Shown here in pieces: positions 23,430 through 32,890 of a DNA stretch of 34,801 nucleotides (within the stretch, counting starts at the first letter, position 1; every line of letters begins with the position of its first letter). The notes beneath the pieces were generated by a model. The model made no database searches and had not been told where the DNA came from. It saw only the letters and a list, made by a program, of their open reading frames with translations. The position numbers and the translations under genes were made by a program. The DNA comes from Collinsella sp. (GTDB taxonomy: Bacteria; Actinomycetota; Coriobacteriia; Coriobacteriales; Coriobacteriaceae), in contig JAUMPM010000048.1 of assembly GCA_031294825.1 (NCBI GenBank), positions 1-34,801 on the forward strand, written 5' to 3'.

Positions 23430-24449
23430 TTACTCGGTGTCCTTCATGGGCGGCATGGGCTTCCAGTTGGGGTCCTTGACGATCTTGCGGGCGTCCTTCA
23501 TGCCGCGGCGCAGTGCCGGAATGCCGGTCTTAAAGCACTTATCGACCGCAGCCAGGCGAATGAATTCCTTGCAGAAGGTCGCGGCATTGCCCAGGCGGAA
23601 CAGCATGGGGTGGTAGTCACCGTAGATCTGCATATAGCGAGCGAGGAAGCCTCGGTTGCGCATGATGTAGTAGCGGTTGGTGTCGCTCGTGGAGTTGAGC
23701 TGGCGTTTGCCGGCGATGTCCCAGTTAGAGACGGCGCGGGCGCGCTTGAGCACCACGTCGGCAACAACGGCGGCGGGGAAGTGCTGGCTGGCCACGTAGC
23801 CGTAGCAGGCATCGTCGCCGTAGATAAAGAATCGCGCATCGGGCAGGCCGATCTTGTCGACCACGCGGCGCGAGAACATGCCGCCCTCAAAGCACAGCTG
23901 GTTCATGGCGCGATAACCCTCTGGACCCAAGTCCCACTTGGCGACTGGGTTGGGAATGCCGAGCGAAAGGATGAGTTGGTATTGCCAAAAGAAGGCGCCG
24001 CCGTCAAAGTCCAGGCGCGAACCCTGGATGACATCGTAGCGGTCGGTCCACTTGGCAAGACGCTCGATGCCTTCGGGTATGACGAGCACGTCGTCGTCCA
24101 TCACCCAGAACCATTGAGCGTCCAGGTCGTAGGCGCATTTAGTGCCGGCGGAGAAGCCGCCCGCACCGCCGCCGTTTTCGAGCTGCGGGGCGTAGATGAC
24201 ACGGTCGGTGCCGCCCTGCGCGTCAGGCTGCTCGGTGTCGATGCCCCACAGGTTGGCCAGGCGCTCGTTGAATGCGGTGCACATGGCCTCGGTCTCGCGC
24301 GAATTCTCGTTATCGACAATCACGATGCGCCAGGGCGCGGCCGTGAGCTCGGTCATAGAGTCGAACAAGTTGGCCAGGAGTTCCTGGCGCTTGTACGTAA
24401 CGACGACGATGGCGAGCTTATCGATGGGGGTGGGAAGGGTTGAAGGCAT
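23430..24449 (-). CDS. family 2 glycosyltransferase, GlfT2/rhamnosyltransferase-like
   Basis: 339 residues from the ATG at 24449 (AAAGGA lies 11-14 nt upstream, rather far). The GT-A fold features are IVVVTYKRQELL, IVIVDNENS, NGGGAGGFSAG and the metal/nucleotide-binding FWVMDDDV, then FIYGDDACYGY as the acceptor-site acidic motif. The NxGGAGGF and WxMDDD combination is typical of galactofuranosyl or rhamnosyl transferases such as GlfT2. It probably adds a sugar to a cell-surface polysaccharide at the inner membrane face. The upstream region contains TTTACA about 60 nt before the start, with no strong -10. It starts the glycan locus and is divergent from the main GT array. Confidence 0.88.
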   Translation of the reverse strand: MPSTLPTPIDKLAIVVVTYKRQELLANLFDSMTELTAAPWRIVIVDNENSRETEAMCTAFNERLANLWGIDTEQPDAQGGTDRVIYAPQLENGGGAGGFSAGTKCAYDLDAQWFWVMDDDVLVIPEGIERLAKWTDRYDVIQGSRLDFDGGAFFWQYQLILSLGIPNPVAKWDLGPEGYRAMNQLCFEGGMFSRRVVDKIGLPDARFFIYGDDACYGYVASQHFPAAVVADVVLKRARAVSNWDIAGKRQLNSTSDTNRYYIMRNRGFLARYMQIYGDYHPMLFRLGNAATFCKEFIRLAAVDKCFKTGIPALRRGMKDARKIVKDPNWKPMPPMKDTE

Positions 24450-24619
24450 GGGGCAATATATCCTTTCACGCGCGGCGGGCGAACGCAGCGCGGAAGCTAT
24501 CGAATACGTCCTTGGGACTGTCTTATTGTAAAGGCTCGGCGCACCTTGGCGGCAAGCTTTGAATAAAACGCAGGAACCTGCCACGGGTGTAGCGGCTTTA
24601 GCGTCTGACGGCAGCGTGT

Positions 24620-25750
24620 CTATTGCCGCTTGAGCTGGCGAGCGATAAGGCTTCTAACTGCATCGATGTTGAGGAGCGCTAAGGCAAAGATGATGCTAAT
24701 GACGGTGCCCGTGATAATACATATAGCTGCCGGGCTGTTTTGGCTGACCAGTATGTTTGCGAGCAACGTATTGAAGACGGGACGCCACAGGCTATTGGTG
24801 AGCGACTGCATCACATAGAAACCGAGCGTGGCGGTCGATAAGGTGACGATGGCACCTGCAGTCCGCGAATTGCCTGAGGCACTGCGTCGGGTAGCCGCAA
24901 AGAGCAGGGAGGCGGCAGCGAGGGCAAACGAGATCAGCGAGGTCGATTTGTAGGAAAGGATTGTCATCGCCGTGAGGTTGTCAGTGAAGGAGAGTGCTCC
25001 TTCCAGGATGATGGTGAGCACTAAAACCGTTACGAGCGAGCGCATGCCCAAGGCGGCCGCCCTGTCCGAATCCATGGCGTCGGTTACGTCGCGGAGCAGT
25101 CCGCCGATCAAAAACGCGATAACGTACGTGACGGCGCTCATGAGCTTCTGCAGCCAAGAAAACTCGCCGGCGCTTGTCGCACTCATGGCGGCCAAATACC
25201 CGTTAACAACGAATACGAGGATGCCAACGGCGATGACCGTCGCCGTGTAGCTCTTCTTAGAGAGTCGGCTCTTGGCCAGCCCAAACAGCGGCGCCATGAA
25301 GACCGTGGCGGCATAGACCCAGATAAACTCAAGGCCTAGCGTGTACCAGTAGTGCGTGTTGAGGGTAACATCGGGAATGGGAGAGACGACCGTGGACCAT
25401 GCGAGCGCCACGAGGCAATAAAACGTAGTGGGCAAGATGACCTTGCCGAGGCGCTGCGCCGTCCGTTGCATTTGCGACTTCCACGTTGCTCCACCGTCCC
25501 AAGCACGCGCGGCCGAAGCGATGAGAAAATAGCCCGAGATCATAAAGAAGACCTCGTTGGCCCAGCAGCCAAGCAGGTTAATAAAACCGAGCACGCCGGA
25601 ATAGGGGGACATCGCAAGTGGGGTATATTCCACGGCGCCGACGCAGGCGGCTTGGAAGGTCCACTGAAAGGTGTGGAACACCGCGATGCCGGCGACCGCG
25701 ACCAAGCGCAAGGCTTCGATGGATATGTTACGTGCGGCTTTGGGCTGCAT
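24620..25750 (-). CDS. acyltransferase-3 family membrane protein
   Basis: 376 residues with about ten hydrophobic helices. The N-terminal ISIEALRLVAVAGIAVFH has the Arg and His of the acyltransferase-3 (OafA/WecH-like) family, and FFMISGYFL is the second conserved block. Such proteins O- or N-acylate (often acetylate) sugars of surface polysaccharides in the membrane. The ATG at 25750 is preceded by AAAGGACG. The substrate is unknown; the setting among glycosyltransferases suggests a modification of the same glycan. Confidence 0.88.
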   Translation of the reverse strand: MQPKAARNISIEALRLVAVAGIAVFHTFQWTFQAACVGAVEYTPLAMSPYSGVLGFINLLGCWANEVFFMISGYFLIASAARAWDGGATWKSQMQRTAQRLGKVILPTTFYCLVALAWSTVVSPIPDVTLNTHYWYTLGLEFIWVYAATVFMAPLFGLAKSRLSKKSYTATVIAVGILVFVVNGYLAAMSATSAGEFSWLQKLMSAVTYVIAFLIGGLLRDVTDAMDSDRAAALGMRSLVTVLVLTIILEGALSFTDNLTAMTILSYKSTSLISFALAAASLLFAATRRSASGNSRTAGAIVTLSTATLGFYVMQSLTNSLWRPVFNTLLANILVSQNSPAAICIITGTVISIIFALALLNIDAVRSLIARQLKRQ

Positions 25751-25769
25751 GACGTCCTTTCTTATCGGT

Positions 25770-25798
25770 TTGCCTCTGCGAGCTCCATAGATTATATA
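25770..25798 (+). promoter_or_regulatory. candidate promoter of the glycosyltransferase array
   Basis: TTGCCT (25770-25775) and TATATA (25793-25798) with a 17-nt spacer, 65 nt before the first GT start codon, in the gap between divergent genes. The -10 sits in an AT-rich run. Confidence 0.5.
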
Positions 25799-25862
25799 AA
25801 CGCCCGCTGGCGCGCTGGCCCTTTGATACCATGAAACGACAGGTATTTCCTAAGGAGCACAT

Positions 25863-26966
25863 TTGTCTACTAACGCCTCTGGCAGCCCTGTTCTGTCGCT
25901 GCTTATTCCCATTTACAATGTTCAGCGCTACCTGCGCGAGTGCCTCGATTCCGCCCTGGCGCAGACGCTCAAGGATGTTGAGATCATCTGCATTAACGAC
26001 GGGTCGACCGACAACTCGCCGGCGATTATTCGCGAGTATATGGAGCGCGATAGGCGCGTCAAGATGATCGACAAGGCCAACAGCGGCTACGGCGACTCGA
26101 TGAACCGCGGTCTGGAGATGGCGCGTGGCAAGTACGTAGGCATCTTGGAGTCCGATGACTTTATGGTGCCCGACGCACTCGAAAAGCTTGTCTCGGCCGC
26201 CGATAGCAATAATGCCGACTTTGCGAAGGCGAACTTTGATTTCTACTGGTCTAAGCCCGAGGAGCGCCGTTCGCTGCACGAGATGTTTAGACCTCGGGAT
26301 TGCGGCAAGCCGGTGCATCCGAGCGATACGACGCAGTTCTTTAAGCAAAAGCCGTCGATTTGGTCGGCCGTGTACCGTCGCGATTTTCTTGAGCGCAACG
26401 GCATTACGTTTCTGCCGACTCCGGGGGCATCCTTTCAGGACACGTCATTCGCCTTTAAGGTGATCGCGTGCGCCGATAAGGCCGTTTACCTGCATGATGC
26501 TGTGTTGTCGTATCGCCAGGATAACGAGAATTCCTCGGTCAATTCTTCTGCCAAGGTTTTTTGCGTCAATGCCGAGTATGCCGAGATTGAGCGTTGGATT
26601 CGAGAGGATTATGCCCGTGACCACGCAAGTGATGACGTTGCGCGCATGCTCAAGTTCAATCAGCTCATTAAGTACGATTCGTATATGTGGAACTACGTGC
26701 GCCTGGCGCCCGAGTTCTATAAGGAGTTCCTGGTTCAAATGGCCAAGGAGTTCCAAGCGGCCTTGGACGCGGGGGAGTTTTCGCTTGACGACCTCAAGCC
26801 GTGGAAGCGCGCAAATCTCGCTGCCATCCTCAAAGATCCTGAGGGCTGGGTTGACGAGCACCCGAGTTTTGCGACGGATGGTGCCTTGGGGCGTGCTAAG
26901 TATTACGCCTCGGTTGGAGGCCCAGGCGTGGTTGCTGCCTTCCTCATCGAATCGCTGAGGGGGTAG
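25863..26966 (+). CDS. family 2 glycosyltransferase (GT-A1)
   Basis: 367 residues from a TTG at 25863 supported by AAGGAG 6 nt upstream. The GT-A pattern is clear: SLLIPIYNVQRYLRECLDS, ICINDGSTDNS, SGYGDSMNRGLEMARG and the metal-binding ILESDDF. The C-terminal 200 residues (KPSIWSAVYRRDFL, GASFQDTSF, YRQDNENSSVNS) are the family's acceptor part. It is strikingly similar to the gene at 28088, with roughly 85% identical bases over the first 250 codon bases compared by eye. It is not predicted to cross the membrane. The sugar donor cannot be told. Confidence 0.93.
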   Translation: MSTNASGSPVLSLLIPIYNVQRYLRECLDSALAQTLKDVEIICINDGSTDNSPAIIREYMERDRRVKMIDKANSGYGDSMNRGLEMARGKYVGILESDDFMVPDALEKLVSAADSNNADFAKANFDFYWSKPEERRSLHEMFRPRDCGKPVHPSDTTQFFKQKPSIWSAVYRRDFLERNGITFLPTPGASFQDTSFAFKVIACADKAVYLHDAVLSYRQDNENSSVNSSAKVFCVNAEYAEIERWIREDYARDHASDDVARMLKFNQLIKYDSYMWNYVRLAPEFYKEFLVQMAKEFQAALDAGEFSLDDLKPWKRANLAAILKDPEGWVDEHPSFATDGALGRAKYYASVGGPGVVAAFLIESLRG

Positions 26967-26972
26967 GTCGGC

Positions 26973-28013
26973 ATGGGAGAGGCCTCGTGTCCTAAAGCTA
27001 CCATTGTCGTTCCCGTCTACAATTCGTCGCGCTCCATTCAGCGATGCCTCGATTCGCTGTTGGCCCAGTCCGAGCGCTCGATTCAGGTTGTCTGCGTCAA
27101 CGACGGTTCGACTGATGATTCGTTGAACGTGTTGCGCCAGATCGCGCAGGCCGACGATCGCGTACTGGTGATTGACCAGGAAAACGCGGGCGTCTCGTGT
27201 GCTCGAAATGCCGGTATCGATGCCGCCGAGGGCGAGACCGTCTTTTTTGTGGACGCCGACGATTACATCGATGCCCAGACGGTCGAGCGCGTGCTGCATG
27301 CCATGGAGTCTGCAGATGCCGAGGCCGCCGTTTTTGGCGGCGTCTGTGAACCTGCCGATGCTGCCCCCAAACGCGTCCAGCAACTCATGAGCCCTAAAGC
27401 TGGTACCTTCGGCGCCCATGATCCCCAATTGCTGTTCCATTCGAATGCGCAGCCCTATGCCTGCCGTGCGGCTTTTTCGCGCGAGCTGCTCAATCGCGAA
27501 GGCATTCGCTTCGCCCCCGGTTTGGCTTTGGGCGAGGACGTCGTCTTCCAATTTGCGGCTTATGCGCTTGCCCGCAAGACCGTCGTCATGCCGGACAAGT
27601 TCTACCACTACGTGATGGAGAGCGAATCGGCGACGCACGAGTTCAACAGTGCCGAGGCTCGCGCCAAAAAGCTTGACGCCCATATGAGAATGCTCGAGGA
27701 GGTCTTGGAGGACTGGGCGGCCTACGGTCTTTTGGACCTTTGCCCCGGCGAGCTGATCACCTGGTTCCTGGACCTTATTGTGTTCGACCTGGCGCGCTTG
27801 AATGCCGATGGCTTCCATCGCGTGGCGGCTCGCGTCAACATGGACCTCACGACGTTTTTGGGAACGGAGTGGGCGGATATGCCTGCTAAGGGCGCCGTTC
27901 GCCGCGTTGCCCACAAGCTCGTTGCAGCGATCTCGGGCGTTTCGATGGCAGACGCCACGCTGTTCTATCTTTCGACTCGCGGTCTCAAAGCCTGCCTGGA
28001 GCGCTTTCTCTAA
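26973..28013 (+). CDS. family 2 glycosyltransferase (GT-B1)
   Basis: 346 residues from the ATG at 26973, 6 nt after the previous stop. Motifs are TIVVPVYNSSRSIQRCLDSLL, VCVNDGSTDDS, NAGVSCARNAGIDAAEG and FFVDADDYID. The C-terminal half (ACRAAFSRELLNREGIRF, GEDVVFQF, ARKTVVMPDKFYHY) is organised as in the gene at 29219. It probably acts with GT-A1 on the same repeat unit. Confidence 0.92.
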   Translation: MGEASCPKATIVVPVYNSSRSIQRCLDSLLAQSERSIQVVCVNDGSTDDSLNVLRQIAQADDRVLVIDQENAGVSCARNAGIDAAEGETVFFVDADDYIDAQTVERVLHAMESADAEAAVFGGVCEPADAAPKRVQQLMSPKAGTFGAHDPQLLFHSNAQPYACRAAFSRELLNREGIRFAPGLALGEDVVFQFAAYALARKTVVMPDKFYHYVMESESATHEFNSAEARAKKLDAHMRMLEEVLEDWAAYGLLDLCPGELITWFLDLIVFDLARLNADGFHRVAARVNMDLTTFLGTEWADMPAKGAVRRVAHKLVAAISGVSMADATLFYLSTRGLKACLERFL

Positions 28014-28022
28014 TTCCAAGCG

Positions 28023-28053
28023 TTGCCGCCCGTCGCAACTCGGCTGCTAAAAT
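28023..28053 (+). promoter_or_regulatory. possible internal promoter in the GT array
   Basis: An extended -10, TGCTAAAAT (TAAAAT at 28048-28053), lies in the 74-nt gap before the gene at 28088. GTTGC and GCAAC just upstream (about 28022-28039) can form a small hairpin. It may give the second GT pair its own transcription. No standard -35 is seen at 17 nt. Confidence 0.35.
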
Positions 28054-28087
28054 AACCCTGTTACACGCTATTCAACAGGAGGTTCTC

Positions 28088-29206
28088 TTGCAGAACTCTG
28101 ATACCCCTAAAGTTTCGCTGCTTGTTCCCATTTGCAATGTCGAACGCTACCTGCGCGAGTGCCTCGATTCCGCCGTGGCGCAGACGCTCAAGGACATCGA
28201 GATCATCTGCATCAATGACGGTTCCACCGATAGCTCGCCGGATATCATCCGCGAGTACATGGAGCGCGACCCCCGTGTAAAGATGATCGACAAAGCCAAC
28301 AGCGGCTACGGCGACTCGATGAACCGCGGTCTGGAGATGGCGCGCGGTGAGTACGTGGGCATTCTTGAGTCCGACGACTTTATGTTTGAGGATTCGCTCC
28401 AAAAGCTGGTCGCCAAGGCCGATGCTGAGCATGCCGATGTGGTAAAGGGCGACTTTTATCTGTATTGGTCCACGCCCAGCGAGCGCCGTGAGCTGTTTGG
28501 GATCATCGACGAGCATATGACGGGCGCCGCGTATCGTCCCGTCGATCGTCCGGGCATCTTCTACCGCAAACCTTCCATTTGGTCGGCTATCTATCGGCGC
28601 GAGTTCCTCAACGACAATCAGATTCGGTTCCTTCCCACGCCGGGAGCCTCGTATCAGGATGCGGGCTTTAACTTTAAGGTTTGGGCCTGTGCCGAGCGTG
28701 CCGCGTTTATTGCAGACCCCATTTTGTGCTATCGCCAGGATAACGAGAAGAGCTCCGTTAATTCGCCCAACAAGGTGTTTTGCGTGTGCGACGAATACGC
28801 CGAGATGCAGCGCTTTTTGGATGAACGCCCCGAGCTTAAGGCTCAGCTTCAGGGTATTTTAATGCGCATGAAGGTCGATACGTACCGTTGGAATGATGAG
28901 CGCCTGGTCGATGAACTGCGCGAGCAGTTTTGGGAAAAGGCATCTTCCGAGCTCAAGGCCGATTGGGATGCCGGTCGCTTTGACTTGTCGCTGTTTGATC
29001 CGCGTGGCGAGACCGACTTGCGCCTGATGGTCAAGTCGCCCCGCGCCTATATCGATTCGCGCTTTGACTTTAAGAAGCCGGGCAAGCTCAATACGTTTAA
29101 GCATTACTTTAAGATTGGCGGCCTGCCGCTGGTCTGGCGCGTGCTGACGTATCAGCGCACCTACGGCGACAACCCGCACCCTGATGACATTCCGGCCGCG
29201 CAGTAG
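28088..29206 (+). CDS. family 2 glycosyltransferase (GT-A2), paralogue of GT-A1
   Basis: 372 residues from a TTG at 28088 with AGGAGG 6-7 nt upstream. It has the same architecture as the gene at 25863: SLLVPICNVERYLRECLDS, ICINDGSTDSS, SGYGDSMNRGLEMARG, ILESDDF, then KPSIWSAIYRREFL and YRQDNEKSSVNS. Strong conservation of the N-terminal half and divergence in the C-terminal third suggest duplication followed by change in acceptor specificity. Like its paralogue it uses a TTG start with a strong ribosome site. Confidence 0.93.
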   Translation: MQNSDTPKVSLLVPICNVERYLRECLDSAVAQTLKDIEIICINDGSTDSSPDIIREYMERDPRVKMIDKANSGYGDSMNRGLEMARGEYVGILESDDFMFEDSLQKLVAKADAEHADVVKGDFYLYWSTPSERRELFGIIDEHMTGAAYRPVDRPGIFYRKPSIWSAIYRREFLNDNQIRFLPTPGASYQDAGFNFKVWACAERAAFIADPILCYRQDNEKSSVNSPNKVFCVCDEYAEMQRFLDERPELKAQLQGILMRMKVDTYRWNDERLVDELREQFWEKASSELKADWDAGRFDLSLFDPRGETDLRLMVKSPRAYIDSRFDFKKPGKLNTFKHYFKIGGLPLVWRVLTYQRTYGDNPHPDDIPAAQ

Positions 29207-29218
29207 GAGCGAGTGACT

Positions 29219-30286
29219 ATGGCTACCCCCAAGATTTCCGTTGTCGTTCCCATCTATAAAGTGGAGGAGTGCCTGGCCTGGTGCCTGGACTCCCTGCTTG
29301 CGCAGAACATGACCGATTGGGAAGGCGTGCTGGTCAACGATGGCTCGCCGGACGGTTCGCGCGATATTGCGGCCGCTTATTGCGAAAAGGATGCGCGCTT
29401 TACGCTGGTCGATAAGGAGAACGGTGGCCTGTCGAGCGCCCGCAATGCGGGCATCGCTGCGTCCACGGCGCCTATCGTTGCGTTTTTGGATTCAGACGAC
29501 CGTTTTACGCCCGATGCATGCCGCGTGATCGTCGATGCCTTTGAGCGCGAGGGTTGCGACGTGTTGACCTTTGGCGCGAATCCGTATCCGCTGGAGGCGG
29601 GGTATCCGTGGCTTAATTATGTGTTGAGCCCGCGCGATGCGTCGTTTGAAGGCTATAGCTCTGACCTGCTGTTTAAGGAGGCGTCTCGTCCCTTTGCGTG
29701 GCGCACCGCCTGCAGGCGTGAGTTTTTGCTCAACAACGGAATTAAGTTCGACGAAACCGTTAAGTATGGCGAGGACCAGGTCTTCGATTTTGCCGTGTAC
29801 GGACGCTCGCGCAAGACCGCGCTTATCTCGAACAAGCTGTATGACTACCGCGTGGCGCGCAAGGGCTCGCTCATGGACACCATGCGCTATGACGACGAGA
29901 CGCGCCTGCTGGAGCACGTGAAGATTTACTCCGCGGTGCTGGCTGACTGGCAGCGCGACGGTCTCGATGCTCAGCATGCCGATGACCTGGCATATTTCCT
30001 GTGCGATCTGGTGCTGTACGATGCGCTCAGGTTGTTGGGGACGGACTGTGGCAGGGTGTTTGCTGCCGTCGCCGCGGCCCTTTCCGGTTCTGCCGTGGGC
30101 AGCGATGCTGCGCTCGCACAATGCGCTCCTTCTGTTGCTGTTATGGTGCGTGCGGCGCTTACCAGCAAGGCCCCCAATGCCCGTGAGTGCAAAAAGCTCA
30201 TGTTCGATTACGACGTCCTGAGGTTTGGGCGCTTGGGTGCCTGCAAACGCATGGCAGCGAACGCCCTGGGAAAGCGAGAAGTGTAG
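29219..30286 (+). CDS. family 2 glycosyltransferase (GT-B2)
   Basis: 355 residues from the ATG at 29219, preferred to the GTG at 29213 because AGGAG lies 9 nt before it and only 3 nt before the GTG. Motifs are ISVVVPIYKVEECLAWCLDS, LVNDGSPDGS, NGGLSSARNAG and AFLDSDDRF, then AWRTACRREFLLNNGIKF, GEDQVFDFAVYGRSRKT and a Tyr-rich SNKLYDY. It shares layout with the gene at 26973. Confidence 0.92.
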   Translation: MATPKISVVVPIYKVEECLAWCLDSLLAQNMTDWEGVLVNDGSPDGSRDIAAAYCEKDARFTLVDKENGGLSSARNAGIAASTAPIVAFLDSDDRFTPDACRVIVDAFEREGCDVLTFGANPYPLEAGYPWLNYVLSPRDASFEGYSSDLLFKEASRPFAWRTACRREFLLNNGIKFDETVKYGEDQVFDFAVYGRSRKTALISNKLYDYRVARKGSLMDTMRYDDETRLLEHVKIYSAVLADWQRDGLDAQHADDLAYFLCDLVLYDALRLLGTDCGRVFAAVAAALSGSAVGSDAALAQCAPSVAVMVRAALTSKAPNARECKKLMFDYDVLRFGRLGACKRMAANALGKREV

Positions 30287-32773
30287 ATGAGTATCAAGCG
30301 TTTGGCACTTTGCCGCAGTCAGGGCCGTCTGTTTGTGCTGCTTCGTTTTGCCGGTCAGGATGTCGCCGCGAATATTGAGCGGGAGGGCTCTCAGGCGTTT
30401 GCCCATGCGACTACGAGCGGTTCTTGTGTGCCGTCGCTGGTGCTCCCGGTCGATCATGGCCGTGTGCTGGCGCTTTGCCCTTCCGTTTCCGATTACGAGC
30501 GCGAGCTCGCTGTCTTGGTGCTTCCGTTTTTGGATGGCTCGTCGATGGATGTTGTTTTTGCATCCGATGGCCAAAGGCTGGGCTCCATTTGTCTCGATAG
30601 CCGCGTGGCCAAGCTGGAATCCAAGATTAACTACAAAGCAAAGCCTGCGCTGTGCGCGCTTATCCGCGATGCGCAGCGTGACGAATGCTGCGGTCGCTAC
30701 GAGATCGATGCCATTCGCTATTTGCCGGCAGACGCCGGCGCGGTGTGGCGCTATGAGGTTACCTGGGCGGGAGACCCCCAGTGCGCACCCGAGTTCCAGA
30801 TCTTCGATACGCATATGAATGCCATCGATGTCACCGTGCATGTGTTTGAGTCGCAGGTCGATGTGCCGCAGCAGGACGGATGCCGCGTCAATAAAACGTT
30901 TCTGAGCGTTGAGATGCCTCAGGATATACGAGATTTTGTCGCGATTGTGAGCGATCCCACAGAGCAGATCCAGAGCGGGTTTTGCGCCATGGATGGTCGC
31001 CTGTACAACGGCATGGTCGACGACAGCTGGAACCGTATGAAGGACGCGCGTGCAGACGACGCAGCTTATCGACGTTGGTTTGAGCAGCATCGCGCAAAGC
31101 CGGGCGATTTGGCGTGCCAGTGTGTCACTTCGGTGGCCTTTGCCTATAGACCGCTCGTGAGCATTGTGGTGCCGTGCTATAAGACCGATCAGGTCTACCT
31201 CCGCGAGCTGCTGGACTCGGTGCTAGCCCAGAGCTATGACAACTGGGAACTGCTCCTTATGGATACCTCGCCCGAATGGGACGCGGTCGCCGACCTTGCG
31301 GTAGGTGCTCACGACGAGCGCGTTCGTCGCATCGGGCTGCCCGGCAACGGCGGCATTGTGGTCAACACCAACGCAGGTATCGAGCAAGCGACGGGCGACT
31401 ACATCGCGTTCCTGGACCATGACGACATTCTGGAGCCGGACGCGTTATTCCAGTATGTTTCCGCGCTGAATAAGGCGGCCGAGGGCGAGCGCCCCCAGGT
31501 CTTGTTCTGCGACGAGGACATGTTTCAGAAAACGGGGGAGTGGGGCCAGCCGGTCTTTAAGACGCGGCTCAACGTCGATCTGCTCTATAGCCATAACTGC
31601 GTGACGCATTTCCTGATGGTGGAGAAGGCGCTCATCGATCACATTGGTATGTCCCCAGAAGACGTTGCGGGCGCCCAGGATTACGACCTGACGCTTCGCT
31701 GCCTTGCAGCCGGCGCGCGCTTTGAGCACGTTGCGCATGTGCTGTATCACTGGCGCGTGCATCCGGGATCGACCGCCGACGGTTCTGCCGATAGTAAGCC
31801 GTATGCTATTGAAGCCGGGCGCCTTGCGCTTCAGCGCCACTTTAACGCGCTGGGCATTTGCGGAACGGTCGAGGAGACCGAGACGCCGTTTGTCTATCAC
31901 ATGCGTTATGCGCTGCCGGAGTCTGCGCCGCTGGTGAGCATTGTGATTCCCACCAAGGATCACGTTGAGACGCTCGATGCCTGCGTGATGTCGATCGCTC
32001 AGAAGGCAACGTATGCCAATTACGAGATCGTCTTGGTGGAGAACAACAGCAAAGCCCCGGAGACGTTTGCGTATTACGAAACCCTGCCAGAGCGCGTGAC
32101 TGCTGCATCCGAAGGTAAGGGCATCGCACACGTTGTGTACTGGCCGGGTGAGTTCAATTACTCCAAGATCATTAACTTTGGCGTGGAGCATGCCAGGGGC
32201 GACTATCTGCTGCTGCTCAACAACGATACCGAGGTCATAAGTCCGGACTTTATCGAAGAGATGATGGGGTATCTGCAGCGTCCCGATGCGGGCGTGGTGG
32301 GCGCCAAACTCTACTTTGCCGATTATCTGGTGCAACATGCCGGCATCTTGGTTGGCGTGCGTGGCGCACTTGCCCATGCCAACCAGGACTTCTCGGCAAA
32401 GCGCGAGGGCTATCTTGCCCGCGCTGTGCGCCCCGGTAACTTTAGCGCCGTAACTGGTGCCTGTCAGATGGTCCGACGCGACGTATTTGAGCGGGTCGGA
32501 GGCTATAACGGGGAATTCGCCGTCGGCTTTAACGACGCGGACTTTTGTCTGCGCGTGTGGGAGGCGGGCTATCGAACCATATATACGCCCTATGCCGAGC
32601 TGTATCACTACGAGTTCACCTCGCGCGGCAGGGAAGAGGCCAACGAGAAAAAGCTGCGCCGCTGGAAGCGCGAGCAAGCGCTGTTTATGCAGCGCTGGCC
32701 TGAGTTCTTCTTGACGGGCGATCCATGGTTGGGGCCGAACTTATCCGCTGAGAGCGAGTATTTCTCGCTTTAG
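30287..32773 (+). CDS. large two-domain family 2 glycosyltransferase
   Basis: 828 residues; the ATG directly abuts the preceding stop. Residues 1 to about 280 have no recognised glycosyltransferase motif. The first GT2 domain starts near 287 (PLVSIVVPCYKTDQVYL) with AFLDHDDIL as the metal site; the second starts near 547 (PLVSIVIPTKDHVETLD) with LLLNNDTEV, and ends with GFNDADFCLRVWEAGY. Two active sites in one chain suggest addition of two sugars or processive building of a repeat. The 3' 187 bp recur, diverged, at 34429-34615. It closes the GT array. Confidence 0.93.
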   Translation: MSIKRLALCRSQGRLFVLLRFAGQDVAANIEREGSQAFAHATTSGSCVPSLVLPVDHGRVLALCPSVSDYERELAVLVLPFLDGSSMDVVFASDGQRLGSICLDSRVAKLESKINYKAKPALCALIRDAQRDECCGRYEIDAIRYLPADAGAVWRYEVTWAGDPQCAPEFQIFDTHMNAIDVTVHVFESQVDVPQQDGCRVNKTFLSVEMPQDIRDFVAIVSDPTEQIQSGFCAMDGRLYNGMVDDSWNRMKDARADDAAYRRWFEQHRAKPGDLACQCVTSVAFAYRPLVSIVVPCYKTDQVYLRELLDSVLAQSYDNWELLLMDTSPEWDAVADLAVGAHDERVRRIGLPGNGGIVVNTNAGIEQATGDYIAFLDHDDILEPDALFQYVSALNKAAEGERPQVLFCDEDMFQKTGEWGQPVFKTRLNVDLLYSHNCVTHFLMVEKALIDHIGMSPEDVAGAQDYDLTLRCLAAGARFEHVAHVLYHWRVHPGSTADGSADSKPYAIEAGRLALQRHFNALGICGTVEETETPFVYHMRYALPESAPLVSIVIPTKDHVETLDACVMSIAQKATYANYEIVLVENNSKAPETFAYYETLPERVTAASEGKGIAHVVYWPGEFNYSKIINFGVEHARGDYLLLLNNDTEVISPDFIEEMMGYLQRPDAGVVGAKLYFADYLVQHAGILVGVRGALAHANQDFSAKREGYLARAVRPGNFSAVTGACQMVRRDVFERVGGYNGEFAVGFNDADFCLRVWEAGYRTIYTPYAELYHYEFTSRGREEANEKKLRRWKREQALFMQRWPEFFLTGDPWLGPNLSAESEYFSL

Positions 32774-32776
32774 AAA

Positions 32777-32890
32777 ATGGCGTGGATAGATCGCGACGCA
32801 TATGAACTCTATCTATTGGTTTATGAGTTTGCTAGTAGGTGTCGTTCTCCCTATGCGGAAAAGTATGAAGAGGAGCCTTGGTGGGTGTAA
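32777..32890 (+). CDS. small open frame after the GT array, uncertain
   Basis: 37 codons starting 3 nt after the GT stop, with an acidic/aromatic end (YAEKYEEEPWWV). No ribosome site is visible, so translation could only be coupled to the upstream gene. No family is recognised. It may be chance, or a remnant gene. Confidence 0.25.
   Translation: MAWIDRDAYELYLLVYEFASRCRSPYAEKYEEEPWWV

Noticed and set aside
26445..31090. Two long minus-strand frames (more than 500 codons) over the glycosyltransferases
   Set aside because: They lie opposite recognisable GT2 domains, and their composition is that of a shadow frame.
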